Positions 1 through 9,260 of a stretch of 64,000 nt of DNA are shown here, piece after piece (the first letter of the stretch is position 1; each line of letters begins with the position of its first letter). A model generated the notes under the pieces. That model saw only the letters and a list, made by a program, of their open reading frames with translations. It was not told the DNA's origin and searched no databases. Position numbers and translations under genes: made by a program. This stretch comes from Fischerella muscicola PCC 7414. Its GTDB lineage: Bacteria > Cyanobacteriota > Cyanobacteriia > Cyanobacteriales > Nostocaceae. Location of the stretch: contig NZ_AJLK01000156.1 in NCBI RefSeq assembly GCF_000317205.1, positions 91,666 through 155,665 on the forward strand, in the 5' to 3' direction.

Positions 1-184
1 TGACTGTGTAACCTAATGAAGTTGTGTCAATACATTTATTCGGATCAAGACAGCCCAAATTAGTCTTGATTTCACCTTCTTGTTCAGGAATAAGAGAAGC
101 AGCATGGGCAGCAGGCATACCAGCAACTACGCCCAAACCCAAAGCTGTTCCTATCATTGTTGCTAAAAAATGAAACTTATGCAT
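1..184 (-). CDS. LEVG-type PEP-CTERM protein, N-terminal part (cut by window edge)
   Basis: The ATG is at 184 and the frame stays open to the window edge, giving about 61 residues. The first 28 or so form a signal peptide (basic start MHKF, hydrophobic core, AHA-A cleavage site). The mature start, with LGCLDPNKCIDTTSLGYTV, is nearly the same as the start of the complete protein encoded at 963-1724, including the two cysteines. The two genes are therefore tandem paralogues on the same strand. Function is not known; by analogy it is an exported, surface-sorted protein. The C-terminal sorting signal lies outside the window, so it is inferred, not seen. Confidence 0.8.
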   Translation of the reverse strand, partial: MHKFHFLATMIGTALGLGVVAGMPAAHAASLIPEQEGEIKTNLGCLDPNKCIDTTSLGYTV

Positions 185-962
185 GATTCCCCTTCTGCAA
201 ACTTGAAATGAAAATAGCAGTGAAAAAATGATGTACTATTGATGCACCACTAAGCTAATAGATAAATTGCTGAATTTGCTAGAGCAAAAAATAGATTTTA
301 CATTATCTTTAATTGCAGAGAAAAACAAAATCTTTCTCCGCAAAAATACAAGGTTTATACGTGTTATTAACTATTAATAAAAATATTTTTTAACTTATTA
401 TTGGTGATTTACTAATTTAGTTGCATTGATGATAAATTTAAATCCCAGTAATTAAGAAAGCAAATATTGTGGATTATACCTATAAGTATATCAACACAAA
501 ATAAGATAATATCGCTGCCATCTCCATGTTTTCTCCTGATATGAGAGTAATTTCATCAGGCGAATTATATTTGCCCAAAAATTTTCACTCTTTCTTATAC
601 CAATTATTTATGAAGATGCACAGTAACTAAAAGTTTTCACTTCTACGTCCAACTAAATTTACTTACTCGGCTAAAAATTACAATATGCCAATAAAAAAAT
701 TGAGTAGTTTTGAGTAATTAAGTGCTGGACTTATTTACTATCCCTACTCAATGAGATCAAACAGAAGGAGAATTTTGCTAATAATAAATGTCTAAATTAT
801 GAGTTTTTTGTTAATTAAACATGAATTTATTTTTAACTGATTCATAATTATTGAGTTAAGGATATCCGGTTTCCTAAAGTTGAGAAACCGGCTTTTCAAG
901 AAATCACCAACAAGTTAATGTTTGTGCGGTAGACTACTAGTATGTAATTTCATCATCAAGTA
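185..962. other. Intergenic region between PEP-CTERM paralogues
   Basis: About 780 bases, very AT-rich, with no credible reading frame. The promoter of the truncated paralogue should lie just above 184. The one clear structure is a small inverted repeat at 866-891 (CCGGTTTC / GAAACCGG), about 70 bases beyond the stop of the next gene. It may end that transcript, but no T-run follows on the gene's strand. Nothing else was recognised. Confidence 0.6.
866..891 (-). terminator. Possible hairpin terminator after PEP-CTERM gene
   Basis: Eight-base arms CCGGTTTC and GAAACCGG enclose a 10-base loop, downstream of the stop at 963. A T-rich tail is seen only in the plus-strand direction, so its use as a terminator for the minus-strand gene is uncertain. 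Confidence 0.3.
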
Positions 963-1724
963 TTAAGCTAGTGAAGCGGTTTTTTTCCTTTGCCGTAAAC
1001 CGAATATACTGACAACTACTAAAGCACCTAAACTGAGAGTAGTTCCTGGTTCAGGTACTGGTTTAGGAACCACAGTCCCTTTGAGATCAACACCATCACC
1101 TGTTTTTGGGAATTTGCTAGAAGAAGCGTTACCCAACTGCACCTCAAAAGATTTAACATCGTAAAGAGTCAATGACTGAATACCGTTATTTTTGCCAGCT
1201 TGTAAAACTAAATCAGTAATATCTTCACCGTTTAGCATCAAGATAGCAGTACCTATATCTTCTACATCAAAAAAGTCTAAAGTTATTTCCGACATCACCT
1301 CTGTGAATTCCAATAAGAAGCGACCAACTTCTAATTGTCCACTTTCGGGTAATTGACCACTTTCTGTAATTGCTACAGGACGGAACCAATATTCGTTTAA
1401 TGCTGGATTTGTGCCCGCATCTTTTGTATTAAAAGTAACTTTTAAACCTTGTCCTTGGTAGGTGTTAGAAGTGCTTCTAGTATCTACAAATAGTCGGCTA
1501 GACCCATAACCACCAGCCCCATCATAATCTAAACTTGTGACTGTGTAACCTAATGAAGTTGTATCAATACATTGATTTGGATCAAGACATCCCAGATTTG
1601 TTTGTACTTCTCCTTCTAATTGGGGAACTAGAGAAGCTGCTTTTGCTGAAGGCATAGCAGCAGCAACACCTAATCCAAGAGAAAATGCGATCAGTGTTTT
1701 TGCTAAAGCAGAGATTTTTTGCAT
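963..1724 (-). CDS. LEVG-family PEP-CTERM sorting domain protein
   Basis: A 253-residue exported protein. Residues 1-29 are a signal peptide ending AKA-A. A central beta-rich region contains the string LEVGRFLLEF near residue 131, which gives the LEVG family its name. The last 30 residues are a PEP-CTERM signal: VPEPGTT, then a hydrophobic helix, then the basic tail RQRKK. In this class the C-terminal tag is thought to direct proteins to an exosortase for surface delivery. The exact role is unknown; the pattern resembles secreted matrix or sheath proteins. It is a tandem duplicate of the gene cut by the window edge. The ATG at 1724 directly precedes the signal peptide. Confidence 0.85.
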   Translation of the reverse strand: MQKISALAKTLIAFSLGLGVAAAMPSAKAASLVPQLEGEVQTNLGCLDPNQCIDTTSLGYTVTSLDYDGAGGYGSSRLFVDTRSTSNTYQGQGLKVTFNTKDAGTNPALNEYWFRPVAITESGQLPESGQLEVGRFLLEFTEVMSEITLDFFDVEDIGTAILMLNGEDITDLVLQAGKNNGIQSLTLYDVKSFEVQLGNASSSKFPKTGDGVDLKGTVVPKPVPEPGTTLSLGALVVVSIFGLRQRKKTASLA

Positions 1725-2239
1725 GATTTATTTGAAATAACTAAGGATGATTTCGGGTATCAGGCACAAATTTTTGTGTTTCTTCTGAAACATATCCGTA
1801 TGTTATTTCCGTATCCGAGTAATTGTCATCTAAAAATTAGAACATTTACCCGTTCTTAATTTTGAAAATAAGTTTGGGAAAAATACTTAAAAACAGTAAT
1901 ATAAATTATACTGAATTATGTGAACAAAATACTTAAATAATAAAAACAAGTAGCTTGTAAATGATATTAACTACTTGGTTTATGAAAATTATACGTATTA
2001 AGTAAATAATTTTTATAAACATCGGTTCACCAATCTAATGATTCTGTTGGTAAATTGCCTTTCAGCATTAAAACTTTGCTTTTGCACTACTTCCTCACCT
2101 TGCAATAAATTGCGTGCGTTTAAACGCACTGAAATATGCATAGATTAATGCTGATTGCTTAGTTCGTTTTTATTCGCCAACAAAATCATCTAATTTGTGA
2201 ACCGATTTTTGTTTTATTCAATAGACAGGTGAAATGATA
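1725..2239. other. AT-rich intergenic region
   Basis: About 515 bases holding the promoter side of the PEP-CTERM gene and the 3' side of the HEAT-repeat gene. No reading frame, RNA gene or strong hairpin was seen. Confidence 0.5.
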
Positions 2240-2905
2240 TTAGAAATTTTCCAGAGATTTTTGTGCTTCTGTTGCAACAGCCTCCACTTCGTCATTCACC
2301 AATATTTCTAATATAGTTTTGGCGTCTGTACTTCTCAAGCGACCTAAAGCTTGTGCAACTCTATAGCGAATTTGCCAATCTGGATTTGTAGCGTAGGGAG
2401 CTAAAAGTGGAACCGCTTGTGTATCTCCTAAATCTCCAAGAGAACTAATAGCAGCAGTTTGTACTAATTCATTGTCTGAGGAAAGCGCCTGTTGAAGTAG
2501 TTCAAACGATCGCGGATCACCCAATTCTCCTAAAGTAGCGATAATGCTAAATTTCACAATCCATTCATTGCTGGTTTGGTAAAGCTGCTGCAAATCTTCA
2601 AAAGCAGCCTTTAGTTTTAAAGCACCCAAGCAGTCTGCTGCTGCTGCTTGCACATCTGGTTCTGGATCATTGAGTAAGCGATCGCGTAATATGCTCAAAG
2701 ACAAATCTAAATTTTGTCCACCCAAGGTATCGAACTGACTAACAGCTGAGTAACGCACACGGGAATTACTGTCATTAATGGCGTTTTGAATTAATTCAAA
2801 ACCAATGGTTGGTTCTAGTTGGCGAATTTGATTCACTGCTCGTAAGCGATCGCCCAAATCCTCAGAAACTAGTAATTGTTTTACAGATTCAGGATTGACA
2901 CTCAT
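2240..2905 (-). CDS. nblB: HEAT-repeat protein, NblB-like
   Basis: A 221-residue all-helical protein made of about six HEAT/PBS-lyase-like repeats; recurring elements include DSNSRVRYSAV, DPEPDVQAAA, ALGRLRS and NDEVEAVATEA. Length and the opening (MSVNPESVKQLL, GDRLRAVNQIRQLEP) match my memory of NblB, the cyanobacterial protein needed for phycobilisome breakdown during nutrient stress, related to bilin lyases. No catalytic motif is needed in this family. It lies upstream of the CBS-domain gene on the same strand, but a repeat hairpin of about 65 bases separates them, so co-transcription is uncertain. The HEAT assignment is firm; the NblB name is an inference. It could also be a bilin lyase-like adaptor. 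Confidence 0.65.
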   Translation of the reverse strand: MSVNPESVKQLLVSEDLGDRLRAVNQIRQLEPTIGFELIQNAINDSNSRVRYSAVSQFDTLGGQNLDLSLSILRDRLLNDPEPDVQAAAADCLGALKLKAAFEDLQQLYQTSNEWIVKFSIIATLGELGDPRSFELLQQALSSDNELVQTAAISSLGDLGDTQAVPLLAPYATNPDWQIRYRVAQALGRLRSTDAKTILEILVNDEVEAVATEAQKSLENF

Positions 2906-2930
2906 TTATTAATCTCACTTTTTAAGGGTA

Positions 2931-2997
2931 TGTTGTTGATTGTTGTTAGTTGGTGGTTGGTTGGAAGAACTACCAACCAACAACAACCAACCAATTA
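2931..2997. repeat. GTTGGTGGTTGG / CCAACCAACAAC inverted minisatellite
   Basis: Short degenerate units of GTTGTTGGT run into their complement (TACCAACCAACAACAACC) and can fold into an imperfect hairpin between the HEAT and CBS genes. The same unit type recurs near 10450, 11040, 11965, 31680, 47760, 50200 and 59280. Confidence 0.8.
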
Positions 2998-3462
2998 TTA
3001 ATCTTGGCCTGCTGCCATTGCTCGAATGACGTCACCACGGGTAAGAATACCAATTACTTGACCCTCGCTGTCAAGAACTGGTAGACGGTGAACGTTGCGA
3101 TCGTTCATGATTTTGGCGGCTTCTCTGAGAGTTTTGTCTGGGGAGACAGTGATCGGCTGTTTACTCATAACTTCCCCAACAGTTTGCCCTAAGGCTTTGT
3201 GCAAATCGCGTTCGTAGGTCGCCGGATTTTTTAAATAAATCACGCTATCAAGAAACATAATATACGCCGGAGGCGTAACACCTGTCTCTTGCCACATTAA
3301 ATCTGTTTCCGAAATAATGCCTACCAATTTACCGGCGTCATCTACAACAGGTAGACCACTGATGCGTCGTTCTGCCAGAATTTGGATAGCTTCCTTCAGA
3401 GGAGTTTCGGGTCGGACTACAATAGGGTCACGACTCATTACGTCGGCAACGGTCTTAGGCAT
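2998..3462 (-). CDS. CBS domain pair protein
   Basis: A stand-alone Bateman module of about 154 residues. CBS1 opens with TVADVMSRDPIVVRPETPL and ends GIISETDLM; CBS2 covers VGEVMSKQPITVSPDKTL to GILTRGDVI. Such modules bind adenosine nucleotides and usually regulate a partner; none is encoded next to it. I chose the ATG at 3462 because the extension upstream would need a TTG at 3486 and adds only eight residues without domain similarity. Intracellular; partner unknown. Confidence 0.85.
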   Translation of the reverse strand: MPKTVADVMSRDPIVVRPETPLKEAIQILAERRISGLPVVDDAGKLVGIISETDLMWQETGVTPPAYIMFLDSVIYLKNPATYERDLHKALGQTVGEVMSKQPITVSPDKTLREAAKIMNDRNVHRLPVLDSEGQVIGILTRGDVIRAMAAGQD

Positions 3463-3509
3463 TTGTTTGCTGATACCTTTTATCAACCACTCTGGGATTA
3501 TTGTAGAGA

Positions 3510-3605
3510 ATTTTGGTCATTGGTAATGGGTAATGGGTAATTGGTAATTGGTAAACTTCTATTCCCCAATTACTAACAACCAACAATCAACAATCAACAA
3601 TCAAC
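3510..3605. repeat. GGTAATGGGTAATTGGTAA and CAACAATCAACAAT repeats
   Basis: Two short-unit tandem repeat types lie side by side between the CBS gene and the peptidase gene. The second type runs into the peptidase stop region, so the last codons there are repeat-derived. Similar GGTAATTGGTAATGGGTAA blocks occur near 13622 and 56648. Confidence 0.75.
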
Positions 3606-4646
3606 AAATGATTGAGTTTCACAAAATACTTGTAACAAATCAATACAATTGGCGATCGCTCCTAAATGGGCAATTTCATAACCATGTGTATTTTGTGTCG
3701 GGAAGGCTAAACAGGCAGCACGGGCGACATGACCGAATTTCATGGCGATAGAAGCATCGCTGCCGAAACCATTTAAGATTGCAAGTTGCACTGATATATC
3801 TAGTTGTTTAGCAGACTGGCGCAGTTGTCCGTTTAAGTTTTCATCATACATTCCGTAGGCATCCTGAGATAAAATCACAGGGTTTTTGCCATCTTCAATT
3901 GGGTATTCTGACGATAAAGGACAAATCTCTAAAGCAATTAAGGCATCCAAGCACTGGTTTTGAGTAAAGTAAAGTGCGCCAATTGCTCCTACTTCTTCTT
4001 TTGCTGATGCAACTAAATAAACATCAACTGCTGGTTGTTTAACCTTTTCTGCCAAGGCTAACAAAATGGCAACGGAAGCTTTGTTATCCAATGTATAACT
4101 GGCAATATGGTCTTTTAGCCGAATTGGATGCTTGCGATGTTTACCAATCACCATTCTACTTCCCGGTCGAATGCCAGCTGCTTCTAATTCCGCAGTAGTG
4201 CATTTTGTCTCAATCCAGGCATCTTCCCATTTAACAGCGGTGTCTTCTTGCTGGACTTTTTGTGGTGATTCGTGGGAAACGTGACGAGAACCAAAACTGA
4301 GAATTCCACTGATAGTTGTGTTATCGCCTAGTAAATCGACAACACCTTCACCGTAAACCCAGGGGAATGCACCTCCTAGTTTACGGACTTCGACTCTACC
4401 TTGCTCACCAATACTTTTAACAATTCCACCTATTTCATCTTTATGGGCAGTGATGGCGATCGCTCGGTCAGAATTTTTACCAGGTATCTTGGCAATGATG
4501 TTATCTGCGCGATCGCACCATGCTTTTACCCCCAGGTCTGTAAATCTCTGCGTCAAGTATTGGTTAATTTCTGTTTCAGCGCCACTAGGAGAGTGGTGCA
4601 TTACCAATTCTGCAATTATTTTGAATAAGTGGTCGTAATCCCACAT
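3594..4646 (-). CDS. M42 family metallopeptidase
   Basis: A 350-residue cytosolic aminopeptidase of the M42 (FrvX/PepA-like, endoglucanase-annotated) family. Visible metal and catalytic motifs are the AHKDEIGG histidine/aspartate near residue 67, the SYTLDNKAS aspartate, the paired acids in AKEEVGAIGA, the ALEI aspartate/glutamate region, and the late histidine in QNTHGYEIAHLGA. Family members are usually dodecameric, two-metal aminopeptidases that clear peptides. It starts at the ATG at 4646, with MWDYDHLFKIIAELV matching a family start. The last residues run into repeat sequence. The gene is divergent from the aldolase gene. Confidence 0.85.
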   Translation of the reverse strand: MWDYDHLFKIIAELVMHHSPSGAETEINQYLTQRFTDLGVKAWCDRADNIIAKIPGKNSDRAIAITAHKDEIGGIVKSIGEQGRVEVRKLGGAFPWVYGEGVVDLLGDNTTISGILSFGSRHVSHESPQKVQQEDTAVKWEDAWIETKCTTAELEAAGIRPGSRMVIGKHRKHPIRLKDHIASYTLDNKASVAILLALAEKVKQPAVDVYLVASAKEEVGAIGALYFTQNQCLDALIALEICPLSSEYPIEDGKNPVILSQDAYGMYDENLNGQLRQSAKQLDISVQLAILNGFGSDASIAMKFGHVARAACLAFPTQNTHGYEIAHLGAIANCIDLLQVFCETQSFVDC

Positions 4647-4808
4647 AATACGATTTTGGATTTTGGATTTTAGATTTTGGATTGGGAAATATTTATTGGA
4701 TCAGCGTTTGTAATGTCAATCTGTCGCAATTTTTTTCAAATGGGTATAAGTATACTCAAGGATATACAAGCTTTTTAATCCAAACAATCATAATATTAGG
4801 TGGGCAAA

Positions 4809-5585
4809 ATGCAAGCTATCTCTGTTGAGAAACCTAATCTTCCTCAACCCCCAACTTTTTCTACACCTGAAGAAGAACGTCTACATCGCAAGCAACGCCT
4901 AGCAGCGGCGTTTCGTCTTTTTTCTCGTTTTGGGTTTGATGAAGGTATTGCAGGTCACATTACCGCTCGCGATCCAGAACAACTCGATTGTTTTTGGGTT
5001 AATCCCTTCGGGATGCACTTCGGTTTAATTCGAGTCAGTGACTTAATTTTAGTTAACCATAAAGGTGATGTCATTGCAGGCGATCGCCCCGTCAACCAAG
5101 CAGCTTTCACTATTCATTCTCAAATCCATGCTGCTCGCCCTGATGTAGTCGCAGCAGCTCACGCTCACTCACTCTACGGCAAAAGCTGGTCTAGTCTTGG
5201 TCGCCTGCTTGATCCTCTCACTCAAGATGCTTGTATGTTCTACGAAGACCACAGCTTATTCGACGATTATACTGGCGTGGTTCTCGACTTAGAAGAGGGT
5301 CAACGCATTGCCCAAACTCTAGGCAATAATAAAGCAGTCATTTTGAAAAATCATGGCTTACTCACCGTCGGTCATTCAGTTGATGAGGCAGCATGGTGGT
5401 TCATTACAATGGAACGTACATGTCAAGCTCAATTATTAGCAGAAGCAGCTGGTAAACCAGAGCCAATCAAACATGAGTACGCCAGCTTAGCACAAAGCCA
5501 GGTAGGTTCCCATTACATGGGCTGGTTTAGTTTTCAACCTTTGTACGAAATGATGGTGCGACAAGAACCAGATTTGCTGGAATAA
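4809..5585 (+). CDS. Class II aldolase/adducin family protein
   Basis: A protein of about 258 residues with the class II aldolase fold. Zinc ligands are expected from AHAHSLYG (about residue 118) and KNHGLLTVG (about residue 182); an acidic residue near EDHSLF could also contribute. Relatives act on sugar phosphates such as fuculose- or ribulose-phosphate, but many cyanobacterial and fungal members have no proven substrate. I prefer the ATG at 4809 over the GTG at 4800 because AGGTGGG just upstream serves as ribosome binding site and would overlap a GTG start. No pathway partner is adjacent. Confidence 0.85.
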   Translation: MQAISVEKPNLPQPPTFSTPEEERLHRKQRLAAAFRLFSRFGFDEGIAGHITARDPEQLDCFWVNPFGMHFGLIRVSDLILVNHKGDVIAGDRPVNQAAFTIHSQIHAARPDVVAAAHAHSLYGKSWSSLGRLLDPLTQDACMFYEDHSLFDDYTGVVLDLEEGQRIAQTLGNNKAVILKNHGLLTVGHSVDEAAWWFITMERTCQAQLLAEAAGKPEPIKHEYASLAQSQVGSHYMGWFSFQPLYEMMVRQEPDLLE

Positions 5586-5597
5586 GCTTGAGTATTC

Positions 5598-6584
5598 CTA
5601 CTGTTTCAACAGCAGCAAATCCTCAGATTCCTGATTTGGCCAAGGTGCGGGTACGGGCTGAGTATCCAGCGCGGAGAGTGCTGTTTCTGCTACAATCCTG
5701 TGGACGTGTGTCGTCGGATGTACACTATCCCAAAATAAATATTCATTTGGATTAGTACATACAGTGAAATTTCCTTGGGCAATATCGTCAAAATCACCTA
5801 CTAGACAAGCATCGGTAACATTGGTAAGACCAAATTCGCTAGGAAAACGTCGCACCCTTTGAAATAGGGAATTAATATTAATAGGAATGATATTAACGCC
5901 GGGAATTGCACTCAAACTATTTATTAAAGTTGCTGCCAATGCTATGTTATGTTTGCGGCTTAAACTTGTTAATTGACTGGAATTTTCTTGACCTGATGTC
6001 AAAGGAAGCTTGCCTAAATCTGGTAAGTTAATTACCATGATATTTTTAGCACCTGCAAGGGCAAGCAATGATACTGATCTTGATAAATTTGCAATTGGTT
6101 GGCTAACATCAGTGACATTACCAAACACATAATCATTGCTACCACCCCAAACAATATAAAGTGCGTTTGGATCGGCTGATTGATTGCTTTCTCGTAAGGA
6201 GCGGGTAAATAAACCAACCTGCCCAAGCACTCCTGGTAATAATGATTCAGGAACAAAAGTATTACTCAGACCAGAGCTACTTCCAGCAAAGGCATAATTA
6301 ATACCATCGGTGGGGGTGCTGTTCTGTAACTCAGTAAATAAAGTCGGGGATAATCCTAGCTCGTCTCCTAGAGATTCTACCCATACCTGGCCATTGGACA
6401 AACGTCCATCAGAGTAGGGTGGACTTGGTGGAATTTGGGATTTTGTAGCGTTGTAAAGATTACCAGGGTCAGAAAGACTATCACCAAAGACATAAATTTT
6501 ACTAATATGTGTTGTAGCTAAAGATTTCAGCGGCAACAGAAAAGATATGAGCAAAAATCCTGCCGCAATGAGTTCTTTTTTCAT
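5598..6584 (-). CDS. GDSL-type SGNH esterase/lipase, exported
   Basis: A protein of about 328 residues. The first 23 residues after the ATG at 6584 (MKKELIAAGFLLISFLLPL) are a signal peptide; AGGA upstream fits a ribosome site, while a longer frame to 6644 would bury the signal, so I reject it. SGNH blocks are all visible: FGDSLSDPGN (block I serine), a glycine block in FAGSSSG, GGSNDY (block III), and WDSVHPTTHVH (block V Asp/His). The fold hydrolyses esters of lipids or polysaccharides in the periplasm or outside the cell. The substrate cannot be read from the sequence. It is convergent with the aldolase gene. Confidence 0.85.
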   Translation of the reverse strand: MKKELIAAGFLLISFLLPLKSLATTHISKIYVFGDSLSDPGNLYNATKSQIPPSPPYSDGRLSNGQVWVESLGDELGLSPTLFTELQNSTPTDGINYAFAGSSSGLSNTFVPESLLPGVLGQVGLFTRSLRESNQSADPNALYIVWGGSNDYVFGNVTDVSQPIANLSRSVSLLALAGAKNIMVINLPDLGKLPLTSGQENSSQLTSLSRKHNIALAATLINSLSAIPGVNIIPININSLFQRVRRFPSEFGLTNVTDACLVGDFDDIAQGNFTVCTNPNEYLFWDSVHPTTHVHRIVAETALSALDTQPVPAPWPNQESEDLLLLKQ

Positions 6585-6669
6585 ATTAATTTTGTCCTGA
6601 TTATTGATAGCTAGATCTGCAAAAAGACTAGTTTTTCTAGACAAATTAACTCATACCAAGTTGTGTTTA

Positions 6670-6776
6670 AAAACCTCACCCCCTGCCCCTAATCCCCACT
6701 CCCTTGGGGGAGTGGGGGCCCGAGTTCCCCTCTGGTGAACCCACACAGAGGGATGCCAAAGGCGGGGTGAGGTAAT
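6670..6776. repeat. Nested inverted repeat with CCTCACCCC arms
   Basis: Outer arms CCTCACCCCCTGCC and GGCGGGGTGAGG enclose an inner hairpin CCACTCCC / GGGAGTGGG. The outer arms recall the perfect hairpin at 18623, so this looks like a dispersed foldback element. It sits upstream of the esterase gene. Confidence 0.7.
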
Positions 6777-6840
6777 ATCTATGAATGCAACTCGGTATCA
6801 AATATTTTTTGTTATCTAATAAAGCTTGCTCATTAAAAAT

Positions 6841-6862
6841 GACTACGTAAAGCTACGTAGTC
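6841..6862 (-). terminator. Hairpin terminator of the SLH gene
   Basis: Perfect nine-base arms GACTACGTA and TACGTAGTC with a four-base loop, about 100 bases after the SLH stop. On the minus strand it is followed by ATTTTTAATG, so it is a plausible intrinsic terminator. Confidence 0.6.
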
Positions 6863-6958
6863 AAAAGGATTTTATCATGAGTGAGTCAAATCTTCGTCAA
6901 GATTTATCTTTACTATTTCTTATTTATTCATTTGATCATGGCTAAAAATGAAAAATAT

Positions 6959-8383
6959 TCAATGCTGAGCCTGACTCTGTGTTAATTTCAAAGCCTCAGT
7001 TGCCGATATACCCTCGCCTTGAGTACCAAAGTACCATAACGCCGCCGCCGCTTCAGCCCGAGTTACTGGTTTTTTAGGTTGGAAAAGCGTCGTATAGCCA
7101 TAGACTCGACGAATATTTGATTGTTCTCCATTTTGGAAATCAGCCAGTATCGCTCGTAACGCCTTGGGGTCAATTTTTGCTGCATCCTGGAAACCCCAAG
7201 TTTGGCTGACTGCACTGACACTAGCAGTAGGTAAAGCTTGGCGGGTATCCAGAGGTACTTTCGACATGAGTAATTGTTCACGCGTCAATGGTGCATCTGG
7301 ACGAAACAAAACTTGTGTAGAATCCCCAGACAAAAGACTCGGAAATAAACCACTTTCAGCTAGTCCTTGAATAACTGAAAAATCTGGATCTGTTTTTGGT
7401 ACATCACTAAAAGCTGGTTGTGCGTTTGCTGATGCCAAGCGAATCCGTTTAGATGGAATGTTGGCATACATAGCATTATTAGCAGCTACTAGCCAACGAG
7501 CATATTCTCTACGAGTGATGTTTTTATTTGGTTCAAACAGGTTGGTTGTGGCTGTGGAATTGTTTTTCGTAGCTTGAGGCTCTACAGACAAAACACCCAA
7601 ACGAGCGACATCTTGAATATATTTTTGCAGTTCTTGGGGTGCTTTGTTTAAGTCGCTGAATTCTTGAGTGCTGGATGTTACTGTTGGTGTAGAGTTACTA
7701 GTATTGGATGTACCATTTGGTTGGGTGAGTGAACCTTCTGGTTGTACAGGACCAATAAACTGTGGATTGCCTGGTTTAGGGGCAGTATCATTACTAGTAA
7801 TTTCGCTGCTGGGATTTGGGCTAGCTTGAGCTGTAGTTGTGGAGTTTGGCTGATACTCAATGAGGAGTTCGGTGGCTGTCTGTGGTTGATTGGGTGCAGC
7901 GTTAGTGACTGACTTTGGTTGAATAGAAACTACAAGCTGCAAATCATTGCGCTTGGCGATAAAAGTACCACCACTGTCATCAGCAGGCTGTTGAGAAACC
8001 TGCCAATTATTACTTGGCAACTGATTGCGATAAAAACTGGCAATGAAATTGCTTGGATCAGAACTCAGCCAGCGAGTAGTTACTTTGTTTTCTGAGTTAG
8101 TTGCAGGAGACACTTCCTGTATTTGAGCGTTGGGATATATGGGGATATCTTTGGGGAAATCCGCTGGTAATTGGACTGTTGGCTGGGTGGATTGGTTGGG
8201 ATTTTGGCGATCGCTATTAGGCTTTTGGTTAGCGCCAAAAATAACTGGGTTATCTTTGAGTCGAGGATCTGCCGCTAAAGACTGCTCAAGGCTTTTACCA
8301 ATATTACTATTGGTACAGGCTGTGAGTGAAGTAAGTAATACTGCCAAACTGAGAAGGACAGCTGAACGTTGAAAGTACAGCAC
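6959..8383 (-). CDS. S-layer homology domain lipoprotein
   Basis: A 474-residue envelope protein. A lipoprotein signal ends in the lipobox LTSLTAC at about residue 23. Next is a region of about 100 residues (from PADFPKDIPIYPNAQIQEV) with alternating strands, then a low-complexity Ser/Thr/Asn/Pro linker (about 185-245). SLH-type segments follow, including ITRREYARWLVAANNAMY, FSDVPKTDPDFSVIQGL, LTREQLLMSKV and VTRAEAAAALWYFG. SLH modules anchor proteins to peptidoglycan-linked polymers. It starts at a GTG with no better ATG ahead of the signal sequence. It is probably a structural envelope protein; no enzyme motif was seen. Confidence 0.8.
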   Translation of the reverse strand: MLYFQRSAVLLSLAVLLTSLTACTNSNIGKSLEQSLAADPRLKDNPVIFGANQKPNSDRQNPNQSTQPTVQLPADFPKDIPIYPNAQIQEVSPATNSENKVTTRWLSSDPSNFIASFYRNQLPSNNWQVSQQPADDSGGTFIAKRNDLQLVVSIQPKSVTNAAPNQPQTATELLIEYQPNSTTTAQASPNPSSEITSNDTAPKPGNPQFIGPVQPEGSLTQPNGTSNTSNSTPTVTSSTQEFSDLNKAPQELQKYIQDVARLGVLSVEPQATKNNSTATTNLFEPNKNITRREYARWLVAANNAMYANIPSKRIRLASANAQPAFSDVPKTDPDFSVIQGLAESGLFPSLLSGDSTQVLFRPDAPLTREQLLMSKVPLDTRQALPTASVSAVSQTWGFQDAAKIDPKALRAILADFQNGEQSNIRRVYGYTTLFQPKKPVTRAEAAAALWYFGTQGEGISATEALKLTQSQAQH

Positions 8384-9260
8384 AGGAAATCAAAAATTGA
8401 GTGTCAATTCCTACCCTAGCGTATTTGAAGGGTGATAGGGGAACGGGGAAAGGGGAATGAGGAGACAAGGAAGACAAGGGGGACAAGGGAGAATAATACA
8501 CTAACGCCCCAATTCCAAATCTCTGATCCCTGATCCCAGGTGTGAACTATAGTCGAAAGTGCTAAGCTGGAGATAAGGCCAAACTTGCTTTACCCAACCA
8601 TAGAAAAGCAAAGCCATCGCTAGGACTATTTAGCTGAAGATGGTAAGCTATATAGACCAAAACCAAAAAACTACCAGTGCTAGCCATTTCAAAAACTTGA
8701 TGGTATTGCACGGCTGGTGGTAGTTTGCCGACTTTTTTGTTAGCGCTAAAGTGCAACTAAAAACCCATCAGTAATTGTTTTGACATTCCGCTGCAAAGCA
8801 TTCAAGCTTGGTAGTGTTTCCCAAGAATCTTGAAATCGTGTAATTGGGAAAATGCGGTTGTGGTTTGTACTCAATTTAGCTGTGTAATTAACAGCTAAAT
8901 CAATTGTTATTGGTGATGCGATCGCCCTTACTTTGGGCTTAGTTTCCATCCCCAGTAGGCTATTCTTGTCACGGTGAAGAACCTGTTGTATAAATCAATT
9001 CATCTACTCTTGACGAAAGATTTTGATTTGGCGAGGATCGCAACTTAGGCTCTAGAGCATAAGACCTGTCACTACAGTGGAGCAAACAGTTAAAAAAGAC
9101 ATAATTCTATCTCAAAAACCAATGGGTAATAGGAGTATGAAAAATCTAAAATAGATATTAAATTGAAAAACAAGAAAGACCATTATCATCGACATACGCC
9201 AATCGATTTTACTTTTTGTTAAGCGTCGTCGGTTTGTTACCAGTGCTAAAATACGATTAC
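8384..9260. other. Intergenic region upstream of sasA
   Basis: About 880 bases. At 8430-8500 lies a G-rich repeat (GGGGAACGGGGAAAGGGG, then GACAAGGGGGACAAGG). Two small overlapping minus-strand frames (8746-8949, 67 residues; 8562-8756, 64 residues) show no recognisable family and weak ribosome sites. They are not called as genes but could be one frameshifted relic. The sasA promoter is expected in 9000-9260, but no element was recognised. Confidence 0.5.

Noticed and set aside
8562..8949. Two overlapping small minus-strand frames upstream of sasA
   Set aside because: No family similarity recognised and weak ribosome sites. They could be a frameshifted relic, but this cannot be supported.
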